Both the position numbers and the translations under genes were made by a program. Positions 42,879-50,782 of a DNA stretch of 53,475 bases are shown here, one piece after another; positions within the stretch are counted from its first letter, which is position 1; every line of letters begins with the position of its first letter. The notes beneath the pieces were generated by a model. It was not told where the DNA came from. It saw only the letters and a list, made by a program, of their open reading frames with translations, and did not search any database. The DNA comes from Bacteroidales bacterium UBA6192 (lineage in GTDB: Bacteria > Bacteroidota > Bacteroidia > Bacteroidales > F082), in the NCBI GenBank assembly GCA_002422725.1, contig DITE01000057.1, forward strand, positions 1-53,475. The letters run 5' to 3'.

Positions 42879-43532
42879 TCAGATCTCGATAATTTTGCAT
42901 CGGATGGCAAACTTGACCAGATCGACAGTTGACTTTAATTCAAATTTTTGCATGATATGGTTCTTGTGCGACTCAACCGTCCGCACACTGATGAAAAGCT
43001 CGTCAGCAATCTCAGTATTAGACCTGCCACCGGCAAACAGTCTCAGAATCTCCGTTTCACGTGCTGTTAGCTTCTGGCCCGATGCTACATTATCATGCTT
43101 GGCTTGCCTGATATAACTTTTCAGGATAATGTTTGAAATGGTCGGGTCAAAGTATTCATTCCCCTGATAAACCTGCCTCACTGCCCCGATAAGCTCAGTC
43201 CGGTTAGCTGTTTTTGGCAAATAACCCGATGCTCCTGCTTTGATGGCATTGAAAATATACTCCTCCGAATTGTACATGGTGAGGATCAATACCCTTATTG
43301 AGGGATATTTTTGCTTCAGCTGACGGGTAACCTCAATACCCGATTGATCAGGCAGGTTTATATCGAGTATGATCACATCAGGCTGTGGGTGATTATTCAG
43401 AACCTGAAAAAGAGAATGGGCAGAATCGGCTTCTCCCATTATTCTGATATCCTGAAATTCAGATAATAACGATTTTACACCATCCCTCACAACCTGATGA
43501 TCATCAACCAAAACAATGTTTATCTTTTCCAT
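42879..43532 (-). CDS. NarL/LuxR-type response regulator
   Basis: A 217-residue two-domain regulator. The receiver domain reads INIVLVDDHQVVRDGVKSLL and ILDINLPDQSG, with phosphoacceptor Asp57. The C-terminal LuxR helix-turn-helix reads LTARETEILRLFAGGRSNTE, IADELFISVRTVESHKNHIM. I chose the ATG at 43532 (MEKINIVLVDD) over one at 43565, which overlaps the kinase gene. It is co-transcribed with, and surely phosphorylated by, the kinase directly upstream. Confidence 0.93.
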   Translation of the reverse strand: MEKINIVLVDDHQVVRDGVKSLLSEFQDIRIMGEADSAHSLFQVLNNHPQPDVIILDINLPDQSGIEVTRQLKQKYPSIRVLILTMYNSEEYIFNAIKAGASGYLPKTANRTELIGAVRQVYQGNEYFDPTISNIILKSYIRQAKHDNVASGQKLTARETEILRLFAGGRSNTEIADELFISVRTVESHKNHIMQKFELKSTVDLVKFAIRCKIIEI

Positions 43533-43554
43533 ATGCTGATGGTGGGTATTAGGT

Positions 43555-45303
43555 TCAATTTTCAATTTTTAACTCAAGGTTTATCGTTGTGCCTCTATTT
43601 ATTTTTGAATCAAAAACAAGTATTGCATTCATCAACTGAGCCCTCTCATGCATATTTTGTAATCCATTTCCGTGACAATTCAAAGCTCTTGTCACATCAA
43701 AACCTTTCCCATTATCGGCAATAATGAGTTTCAGCAAGGCATTCTCATGAATCAGCTCAACAGAAATACGGGTGCAACCAGAATGTCTGACAGCGTTGTT
43801 CAAAGCCTCCTGAACCATTCGGTAAATATATATCATGTTCCTTTTACTGATTGGCTTTATTTCGCCAACAGAGCTAAAAACAATAGTGCATCCACTTTGC
43901 TCCTGAATTGTGTAGCAAAGATTACGCACCGAAGCCACGAGGCCAAACTCCAGTAACCCACCTGGAGCAAGCTTGTTCGACATACGCCTGATTTCCTCAA
44001 TCGTTTGATTTAAATAATCCTTTGTCTTTTCAAGCTGAATTTCAGTTTCTTCAATACTTTTGCGGTGAACGCCTTCAATTTGCATTTTGATGCCCACAAG
44101 AGCTTGCCCCAAGCCATCATGTAGTTCCCTGGAAAGTCTTTGTCTTTCCTGCTCCTGTCCATCAAAGAGTGACCTAAGACGTCTTTTCTTTTCCAGGGCA
44201 ATTGTTTCCTCCTGCATTTTCAACTGAGCTGCCATTTCGTTGAACGAAGACGTTAATTCACCTATTTCGTCATTCGATCTGATCTTGAGCTTCACGTCAC
44301 GGTGACCGTCCCTGATCAGGCGAGCCGCTTCGTTCAACCGGATAACCGGAAAAGTCAGATGTCGTGAAAAAAAATAAGCAAACAAAAAAATGATCATTGT
44401 AATTATCAACCCAATCAGCAATAATCCGTTGCGTAGCGAATTGACCGGAGCAAGCGCTTCGGCATAGTTAATTTCTGCAATAATTACCCAGTCAAGACCT
44501 GGTGCTTCGATCCTTCCCCACGAACTGAGCACTTTTACATCTCTGTAATCCAAAATAGCTCTGGTATTAAAATTACCCTTCACAGCTTCGTCCATGGCTA
44601 TCGTGTTTACGGATATTGGCCCTTCTGGTAGATTCACAAACCGCGACCTTGTTCGCATGAGATTGTCGGGACCCACCAAATAGGACTCGCCACTTTCCCC
44701 AAGTCCGTCAGCAGCACTTTTCTCAAGCATTATCTGATTGATAACATCATAATCGATTGCCAGCAAAACAATTACACTATCCATTCCCTGAAATCCAGCT
44801 GACACAACAAGCATATTCCCGGCAAGTTTGTCGGTCGACACAAGGTCGTGGATCACCGGAACTCTCTTATTCACCGTCTTTTGCCTTATAAACTCAAGTG
44901 AATAGGGTTCACTGAAATTGTCGCGCAGCACATGCGATGTCGCTTCAAGGTCATTCATTGGGTAGACCGTCAGTTCATTATTTTTTCCGCTTACTGCCAT
45001 CCATAAATAATATCCAGAATTGCTGAGTTTAGAAACAACAAAATGATCATTATCGGTTGGGTTATACAGATCAGAGCCAGCTACCAGCTGCGCATCAAGC
45101 AAACGGTCTCGGAGAAAACCTTCGATCAGATGCGATTTCACTTTTCTAACTGAGGTAAGCTGATCGAAGGTGCGGTTTAAGATTGCCCTGCCTGAATGAT
45201 GAAATGCAAAAATCTCCACCACAATCAAACCCGCAATTCCAAAAAAAACGAAATATACAACCAGCTTTTCACTGAGTAAGATCCGACGTTTTTTCTTTTC
45301 CAT
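43555..45303 (-). CDS. Sensor histidine kinase (HisKA_3, NarX/DesK type) with cache-like sensor
   Basis: A 582-residue membrane kinase. TM1 (about 13-33), a periplasmic domain of about 260 residues with a double-Cache/PDC look (YYLWMAVSGKNNELTVYPMN, ESYLVGPDNLMRTRS), TM2 (about 294-312), HAMP (about 313-365), then HisKA_3 with His395 in RQRLSRELHDGLGQALVGIK and an HATPase ending (LIIADNGKGFDVTR, GNGLQNMHERA, GTTINLELK). The extracellular domain resembles those that bind small ligands such as amino or organic acids. I prefer the ATG at 45303 over 45318. The signal and targets are unknown; the Amt-porin genes lie next to it. Confidence 0.92.
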   Translation of the reverse strand: MEKKKRRILLSEKLVVYFVFFGIAGLIVVEIFAFHHSGRAILNRTFDQLTSVRKVKSHLIEGFLRDRLLDAQLVAGSDLYNPTDNDHFVVSKLSNSGYYLWMAVSGKNNELTVYPMNDLEATSHVLRDNFSEPYSLEFIRQKTVNKRVPVIHDLVSTDKLAGNMLVVSAGFQGMDSVIVLLAIDYDVINQIMLEKSAADGLGESGESYLVGPDNLMRTRSRFVNLPEGPISVNTIAMDEAVKGNFNTRAILDYRDVKVLSSWGRIEAPGLDWVIIAEINYAEALAPVNSLRNGLLLIGLIITMIIFLFAYFFSRHLTFPVIRLNEAARLIRDGHRDVKLKIRSNDEIGELTSSFNEMAAQLKMQEETIALEKKRRLRSLFDGQEQERQRLSRELHDGLGQALVGIKMQIEGVHRKSIEETEIQLEKTKDYLNQTIEEIRRMSNKLAPGGLLEFGLVASVRNLCYTIQEQSGCTIVFSSVGEIKPISKRNMIYIYRMVQEALNNAVRHSGCTRISVELIHENALLKLIIADNGKGFDVTRALNCHGNGLQNMHERAQLMNAILVFDSKINRGTTINLELKIEN

Positions 45304-45574
45304 TGCCTGTTTAATCAATTCGTGCCAAAGTTAACCAATCAGGTATAACTGCCACCTATCATTGGCATTTACACCTTAAAAGTTTATATTCGAACCTGAT
45401 TTCGTTCAACAAAGCAACAATATTGCACTTTTGGTTATTTTTGTTAGAATTATTCACCAAACCTGATTTATATCAGGCTAAGACAAATGAGCAGCATCAT
45501 GAACTGTTTCATATGTTTGCCAAAGGAAATCGTTCATTCATCAGTGAAACATGCCAGAAAAAGTATAAATCTCC

Positions 45575-45925
45575 ATGCAAAACGAAATTGACCGTTACAT
45601 TCAGACTTTTCCGGAAAATGTAAGAAAACATCTGGAAGAAATCAGATCGGTTATAAGACAGGCAGCTCCTGATGCCACGGAAACCATAAAATATGGTATT
45701 CCGACCTTTGTGTTGAATGGCAATCTGGTCCATTTTGCTGCTTATGAAAAACACATAGGCTTTTATCCTGCCCCTTCCGGGATTGAAACTTTCAGCAAAG
45801 AACTTTCAGGTTACAAACAAGCCAAAGGATCGGTTCAGTTTCCGTTGAATAATCCAATCCCATTAGCATTAATTTCGCAGATTGTCCGATTCAGGGTATC
45901 TGAAAACCTAACAAAAAAGAAATGA
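45575..45925 (+). CDS. DUF1801 (YdhG-like) protein
   Basis: A 116-residue protein with the DUF1801 pattern: EIDRYIQTFPENVRKHLEEI, RQAAPDATETIKYGIPTFVL, HFAAYEKHIGFYPAPSGIE and GSVQFPLNNPIPLALISQIV. The fold resembles frataxin-like or steroid-binding-type small domains; the biochemical role is not established. It overlaps the beta-lactamase gene by 4 bases (ATGA), so both are translated from one message. Confidence 0.88.
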   Translation: MQNEIDRYIQTFPENVRKHLEEIRSVIRQAAPDATETIKYGIPTFVLNGNLVHFAAYEKHIGFYPAPSGIETFSKELSGYKQAKGSVQFPLNNPIPLALISQIVRFRVSENLTKKK

Positions 45926-46779
45926 TATACGCAAGAACACTTGCTGTTTTCAGCATACTTTACTTAATGCTATCCTGCGGGCCAAACACTACGGGATCAG
46001 TCGACAAAAACCAGCCGGAAAACACCAACCCCGCTCAGGACATCCTCATGTCAGGCTTTCAGGAAATTATTGATTCAGCTGGTGTGAATGGCTCAATCCT
46101 GATTTACGACCCACAGCAACATCTATACTATTCCAATAATTTTGAGTGGGCTGCAAGAGGATTCCTGCCTGCCTCCACCTTCAAAATTCCCAATTCGATC
46201 ATCGCGCTCGAAACCGGAGTTGTGAATGATAAAGAAACACTTTTCCCCTGGGACGGACAGAAAAGACGCTTGTCAGTCTGGGAAAAGGATATGACATTCC
46301 GTGAAGCATTTCATGCTTCTTGTGTGCCTTGTTATCAGGAAATTGCCCGAAAAATCGGAATAAAAAGGATGCGTGAGTATCTCGACCGTTTTCAATATGG
46401 AAACATGGTTTTTGATTCGGCTTCTATTGATCTTTTCTGGCTCGAGGGCAAATCAGAAATCTCTCAATATGGTCAGGTTGAATTTCTCGAGAAATTCTTT
46501 ACAGGCAAACTTCCGGTTTCCCCGCGCAACCAAAGCATGATGAAGGAGCTTATGGTTATCGAAAACACCGGGGTATTTGTCATAAGTGGCAAAACCGGCT
46601 GGTCGATCCGAAACGGCAACAACAATGGCTGGTTTGTCGGATATGTTGAAAAAAATGATCAGGTGTTCTATTTTGCCACCAACGTGGTACCCCTGAAAGA
46701 TTTTAATATGGATTTGTTTGCATCCATCAGGAAAGACATTACCTATAAGGCCCTGAAATCGATTGGTGCCATCCCATGA
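45922..46779 (+). CDS. Class D (OXA-type) beta-lactamase, lipoprotein
   Basis: A 285-residue protein with every class D motif: STFK (Ser85, Lys88, the lysine carbamylated in active enzymes), SCV (Ser133-Val135), YGN (Tyr159-Asn161), FWLEG (Trp173) and KTGW (Lys224). It begins with a lipoprotein signal (LMLSC, Cys19), so it is probably anchored in the envelope. There is no IS or integron sequence near it, so it looks like a resident chromosomal gene. The substrate range cannot be predicted from sequence alone; related domains also act as sensors, but the intact motif set favours hydrolysis. Confidence 0.9.
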   Translation: MIYARTLAVFSILYLMLSCGPNTTGSVDKNQPENTNPAQDILMSGFQEIIDSAGVNGSILIYDPQQHLYYSNNFEWAARGFLPASTFKIPNSIIALETGVVNDKETLFPWDGQKRRLSVWEKDMTFREAFHASCVPCYQEIARKIGIKRMREYLDRFQYGNMVFDSASIDLFWLEGKSEISQYGQVEFLEKFFTGKLPVSPRNQSMMKELMVIENTGVFVISGKTGWSIRNGNNNGWFVGYVEKNDQVFYFATNVVPLKDFNMDLFASIRKDITYKALKSIGAIP

Positions 46780-46953
46780 GTGGAATTGAAATTCAGATTT
46801 ATCCCTTGGTTATTTTTTCCTTTTTATTGTCTCCTTTTTGACGCAAACCTCCTGATTCCTGCCTAACTTTGTCCGATGAATTCAGTGCTTTCATCAGGCA
46901 CTTTAACCATAAAACCATGTTTTATCAAAACATGCAAAAAAAAGGAGGTTTAT

Positions 46954-47439
46954 ATGACAAAAGAATTGACCACCGAAACCATTTGTTGCCCCGAATTCGA
47001 TCCCATTCACTGGGATGAAAAGAAGTTTAGCTGGGAAAACAAAAAGTTTATCACCGACAAGGTTCGCACCTTGTTTTACATGCCCCTGAATTTTGGCAAA
47101 GTCATGACACGCCTGAGCGATACTGTTACCAAAGCCAATGCAGACATGCCCGATTGGCTCTGTTTGTCCGATCACACATCAAAATGGAACATGGCTCTTT
47201 ATCTTGCCGTGAGCAAGGACATTCCGGGTGCTGCTAACACCACATTATCTGGCAGATTTTTCAGCAAGGTTTACGAAGGCCCGTTTAAAGATACCGGAAA
47301 ATGGTCAAAAGACTTTGAAGGTATTGCAAAGTCAAAGGGTTTTCAGATCAAAAAGCTGTATATGTGGTATACAACTTGTCCGAAATGTGCTAAAAAATAC
47401 GGAAAGAATTATGTTGTTATCATAGGGCAGATTGGTTAG
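46954..47439 (+). CDS. Conserved protein with C-terminal CPKCAKKYG motif
   Basis: A 161-residue protein. I chose the ATG at 46954 because a perfect AAGGAGGT (46942-46949) lies 4 bases before it; the in-frame ATG at 46876 has none. Recognisable parts are CCPEFDPIHWDEKKFSWENK, LFYMPLNFGKVMTR, SKWNMALYLAVSKDIPGA, RFFSKVYEGPFKDTGKW and YTTCPKCAKKYGKNYVVIIG. I remember similar proteins annotated loosely as hydrolase in anaerobes, without experimental support. The paired cysteines could bind metal or act in redox. The first 20 residues hold two more cysteines. Confidence 0.75.
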   Translation: MTKELTTETICCPEFDPIHWDEKKFSWENKKFITDKVRTLFYMPLNFGKVMTRLSDTVTKANADMPDWLCLSDHTSKWNMALYLAVSKDIPGAANTTLSGRFFSKVYEGPFKDTGKWSKDFEGIAKSKGFQIKKLYMWYTTCPKCAKKYGKNYVVIIGQIG

Positions 47440-47701
47440 CCTTACTGTGCACAAGTAATAAACTGCTATTCGCTGAATGCAATGTCTGGCCGATTTTTTT
47501 CCACTCCCGCCGACTTGTTTTTAACATCCTTCATTACTCTATTCATATAATCTGAGACAGAAAACAGATTAGCGCAGGCATGCTTCCCCCATGTTGCTTT
47601 TAGGTGACTTAGGTGATGATTTTTTATGCGATGAGGCAAGAGAGATACATCGCATGGATTATGATCGTTGAGGGAAACTAAGTTTGAGATTTAGGTTTGA
47701 G
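47440..47701. other. Spacer before the SusF terminator
   Basis: About 260 bases with no gene or repeat that I can support. It separates the 46954 gene from the convergent SusCDF locus. Confidence 0.4.
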
Positions 47702-47736
47702 AAAAAAAAAGACTGCCTTTACAGGCAGTCTTTTTT
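47702..47736 (-). terminator. Terminator of the SusC-SusD-SusF locus (symmetrical)
   Basis: AGACTGCCT (47710-47718) pairs with AGGCAGTCT (47723-47731) around TTAC. Eight or nine A lie on the left and six T on the right, so it can end transcription from both sides. Confidence 0.9.
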
Positions 47737-47756
47737 AGGAGTACTTTAAATTTTAT

Positions 47757-49232
47757 TTATTGTATTGTACCAGTATTGTTGTCAAATGTGAGAGTAACCA
47801 CCTGACCCGCAGTACCTGCAACTGCATCTTGGTCTCCACCATCATTACGGTAAAGGATCTTGCCATCAAATAAATTGAATTCGGCATTCCACCAATCAGG
47901 AATCCAGTTGTGTTGTGCATACATACGGATGTTACCATTAGCTACTAATGGAGGAGAAACAAGTGTTTTATTAACATTGTCAACAACAAACTTATTAGCT
48001 TCTATGTCTTGGTCCCAACCACCAAATGCATCACCGATTCCGTAAACTTCAGCAGGTTTAACTGAAACTTTCACCATGTCGTCACGTAAATTCAGTACAA
48101 TAACGTACATACCGCTTTCAGATGCAGCTATTGACATATTTCCTCCATTATCAACAACCTGAATACCTTCTGCATCAAATTCTTGTACCTGTCCAAAACC
48201 AAGGTTTGGTTCTGACCAAGCGGCTGCAGAAATTTTGAATCCAAGTCCACCTTCGAGGTGAGCTATTTTCCAGAAGATACCTTCACTTGGTGCACCGCCG
48301 GCAGTTTTATGGAAAATTGCTTCTTCACTTGTTCCAGGAGCATCCCAGCCGTAAGCTGTTCCATCACCCACAAGGTAAACAGCTTCCGGATACTCGGGAA
48401 GTGGTTCGCCATCACCTGTACGTTCCATTTTGCCTACGAATGCTTTTCCAAGTTCCCAGGTTAAGGTAACAGTGTAAACACCATAATTATCGTGCATAAT
48501 GTCGGCTCCACCAGGTTCTGGTGCTGTAGGATCTCCTCCAAGATTAGTGTTGATTTTTACGGTTCCTTCCTCATTCAACCAGATTTTCCAACCGCCACCC
48601 ATACGAAACTTCCATGCGTTCTCCAACAAGGTTAGGCCGGTTACTGTGAAATCCATTTTTTCCAAATTGAATGTGGTATTCATTGGAGTGTCTTCTCCCC
48701 AACCGCCTGGTGTAGCAGCACCTATCATGCCCCATTTAGCTTCTGTAATAACAACAACACCTAATTCGGTATCATAAACAATTTGGTAGAGACCATCATC
48801 AGGAACAGTAAACTTTGCATCTGTTTCTGCAATTGAACCACGCCAATACTTAGCTGTTTTGGGATATTCATTATTAAGATCCCAAGCGTCTTCGGTAACT
48901 AATGCAAAATCAGCACCAGGGCCATAGGTTGTTTGAGCTGTACCAGCAACTTTTACAATATTGAATCCATCGCTACCGCCTTTAACAGCAACATACAATT
49001 CAAGTAAACTGGCTCGGGCTTCCTGACCGACTTCGTTCTTGGTTGGTAACATCAGACCTTTTAGGTTAAAATCGGTCAATGCAGTTCCAGCACCTTTAAT
49101 GTAAATACCATCTTCAACCACAGGTGGTTTTGGATCATCATCGTCATCGTCCTTTTTGCAAGAGACCATAACCATTCCTGCGAGCAACATAATGCTCATC
49201 AGGTAAAGCATTTTTTTAAGAGAAACTTTCAT
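47757..49232 (-). CDS. SusE/SusF-like outer-membrane glycan-binding lipoprotein
   Basis: A 491-residue protein. The lipobox MVMVSC (Cys25) is followed by KKDDDDDD, an acidic stretch of the type that exports lipoproteins to the cell surface in Bacteroidota. The mature part consists of repeated beta-sandwich modules, visible as GIYIKGAGTALTDF, WGMIGAATPGGWGEDTPMN, AVYLVGDGTAYGWDAPGTSE and EVYGIGDAFGGWDQD, each rich in Trp and Gly as in SusE/SusF starch-binding modules. It is the last gene behind SusC and SusD and should hold glycan at the surface. A role in alpha-glucan use is likely but not proven. Confidence 0.87.
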   Translation of the reverse strand: MKVSLKKMLYLMSIMLLAGMVMVSCKKDDDDDDPKPPVVEDGIYIKGAGTALTDFNLKGLMLPTKNEVGQEARASLLELYVAVKGGSDGFNIVKVAGTAQTTYGPGADFALVTEDAWDLNNEYPKTAKYWRGSIAETDAKFTVPDDGLYQIVYDTELGVVVITEAKWGMIGAATPGGWGEDTPMNTTFNLEKMDFTVTGLTLLENAWKFRMGGGWKIWLNEEGTVKINTNLGGDPTAPEPGGADIMHDNYGVYTVTLTWELGKAFVGKMERTGDGEPLPEYPEAVYLVGDGTAYGWDAPGTSEEAIFHKTAGGAPSEGIFWKIAHLEGGLGFKISAAAWSEPNLGFGQVQEFDAEGIQVVDNGGNMSIAASESGMYVIVLNLRDDMVKVSVKPAEVYGIGDAFGGWDQDIEANKFVVDNVNKTLVSPPLVANGNIRMYAQHNWIPDWWNAEFNLFDGKILYRNDGGDQDAVAGTAGQVVTLTFDNNTGTIQ

Positions 49233-49271
49233 AACAATTAAATTTAGATTAGTGAATAATTAGGTTAAAAA

Positions 49272-50771
49272 TCAAGGATTAATATCTACAATGTCTGCAT
49301 CCAGATTCGGATTGGCTTCTTTAGCCCATAAAGGAATGGGGAAAACATTTCTATCCGGGGTTGAGGCATCTTTTTCCCACCAGGCTCTGTTAAACTGGCC
49401 GAACCTTATCAAATCTTGTCGGCGATGAGCTTCCCAGAACAATTCCCGTCCGCGTTCTTCCAATAACATTTCTAATGTAACCCCAGACCAAGGATCTAAT
49501 CCAGCGCGACTCCGAACCATGTTAACATATTCATCGCCATTTTGTCCCTGACGAATCATTGCTTCTGCTTTCATTAACAGAATATCGGCATATCTGAATA
49601 TTGGAAAACCATTACTCAAGTTAGCTTTAGCGCCTTTTTTAATTTCAAATTTGGCAACCCTTGCTCCAGACATACGGATTTCCTGAGGAGTATGTTCGGC
49701 AATAGTCATTTCAAGAGCTGGGATGTATGGATCAATAATGAGAGCTGAATTAGCTACGCCATCATTGATTACTGAGCCATCTGAAGTAAATTGTTGCCCA
49801 TACAAGAATCCTGCTTTTCGCCTGTCATTGTCTGTATACGTATCGAAATGATCTTTCATTGCAGCAAAACCATTCCAAGGCCCGGCAACCATGTCAAAAG
49901 TTAAATTATGGTTATAATGAAGGGTTCTCATATGAAGGTTGAAACCTTCGTAATTATCTTCATTATAAGGTATTATCCATATGTTTTCAATTGAATTATG
50001 ATTGTTGGTAACAAATGGGGCTAACGCATCAGATTCAAGTGAATAGATACCTAACTGAATAACGCTGTCCGCATACTGTTCAGCTTTTGCCCAATAGGCT
50101 GAGTTTACAGCACCGGTATAAACAGCATGGTTCAAATATAGCTTTGTCAACAAACTAAAAGCAGCTCCCTTACCTACCCCTGTGCGGCTTGTTCCAAAGT
50201 AAATTAAGGGTGTGCTTTCTTCAACTTCTTTTACGAGTTGTTCGAATATTTGTGATCGGTGGTTTCTTTTTGGGCTTGGTACAGCATCTAGATATTGTGT
50301 AACATAGGGCACATCCCCATAATTATCAATTGCCAAGTAATAGTAATAGGCACGTAAAACTTTCGCCTTTGCGATGGCTTGATCTACAATGGGATCTCCC
50401 ACAAAAGGTTGCTGCGCTTCAATAAACCTGTTTGCTTCAACAATGCCATTATAAAAACGACTCCACATGCTATTAATGGCTTCGGTTTCATGATTCCATG
50501 TATGCTGATGCAGAACACGCCATTTACCACCATCATCCCAATCTGTATCACGTGTTGGGCCAACAGCTCCGTCACCAGTAAGCTCATTGGCGAACCACCA
50601 ACCACCCCAATCAAGAAAATCTCTCATAGGTGCATAGATCACACTCATTTGAAGAACAGGGTCAGCTGTATATGAGTCGGGTGGAATTTTGTCATATAAC
50701 TTGTCATCAAGCTTGGTACAAGAGAACTGCACCAACACCAACAAAACAAATGAAATTAGTATTTTTTTCAT
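49272..50771 (-). CDS. SusD/RagB-family nutrient-binding outer-membrane lipoprotein
   Basis: A 499-residue protein. Signal and lipobox VLLVLVQFSC (Cys18), then KLDDKLYDKIPPDSYT, which is the typical SusD start. The TPR-like helical part has AIAKAKVLRAYYYYLAIDNYGDVPYVTQ, and near the C-terminus FRYADILLMKAEAMIRQGQ, VRSRAGLDPW and LLEERGRELFWEAHRRQDLIRFGQF are family signatures. The start at 50771 (MKKILISF) lies 11 bases after the SusC stop. It forms the lid on the SusC barrel. Confidence 0.95.
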   Translation of the reverse strand: MKKILISFVLLVLVQFSCTKLDDKLYDKIPPDSYTADPVLQMSVIYAPMRDFLDWGGWWFANELTGDGAVGPTRDTDWDDGGKWRVLHQHTWNHETEAINSMWSRFYNGIVEANRFIEAQQPFVGDPIVDQAIAKAKVLRAYYYYLAIDNYGDVPYVTQYLDAVPSPKRNHRSQIFEQLVKEVEESTPLIYFGTSRTGVGKGAAFSLLTKLYLNHAVYTGAVNSAYWAKAEQYADSVIQLGIYSLESDALAPFVTNNHNSIENIWIIPYNEDNYEGFNLHMRTLHYNHNLTFDMVAGPWNGFAAMKDHFDTYTDNDRRKAGFLYGQQFTSDGSVINDGVANSALIIDPYIPALEMTIAEHTPQEIRMSGARVAKFEIKKGAKANLSNGFPIFRYADILLMKAEAMIRQGQNGDEYVNMVRSRAGLDPWSGVTLEMLLEERGRELFWEAHRRQDLIRFGQFNRAWWEKDASTPDRNVFPIPLWAKEANPNLDADIVDINP

Positions 50772-50782
50772 GGTTACAAGCA

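Noticed and set aside
45423..45623. 66-codon frame upstream of the DUF1801 gene
   Set aside because: It overlaps the real DUF1801 start, has atypical composition, and no motif.
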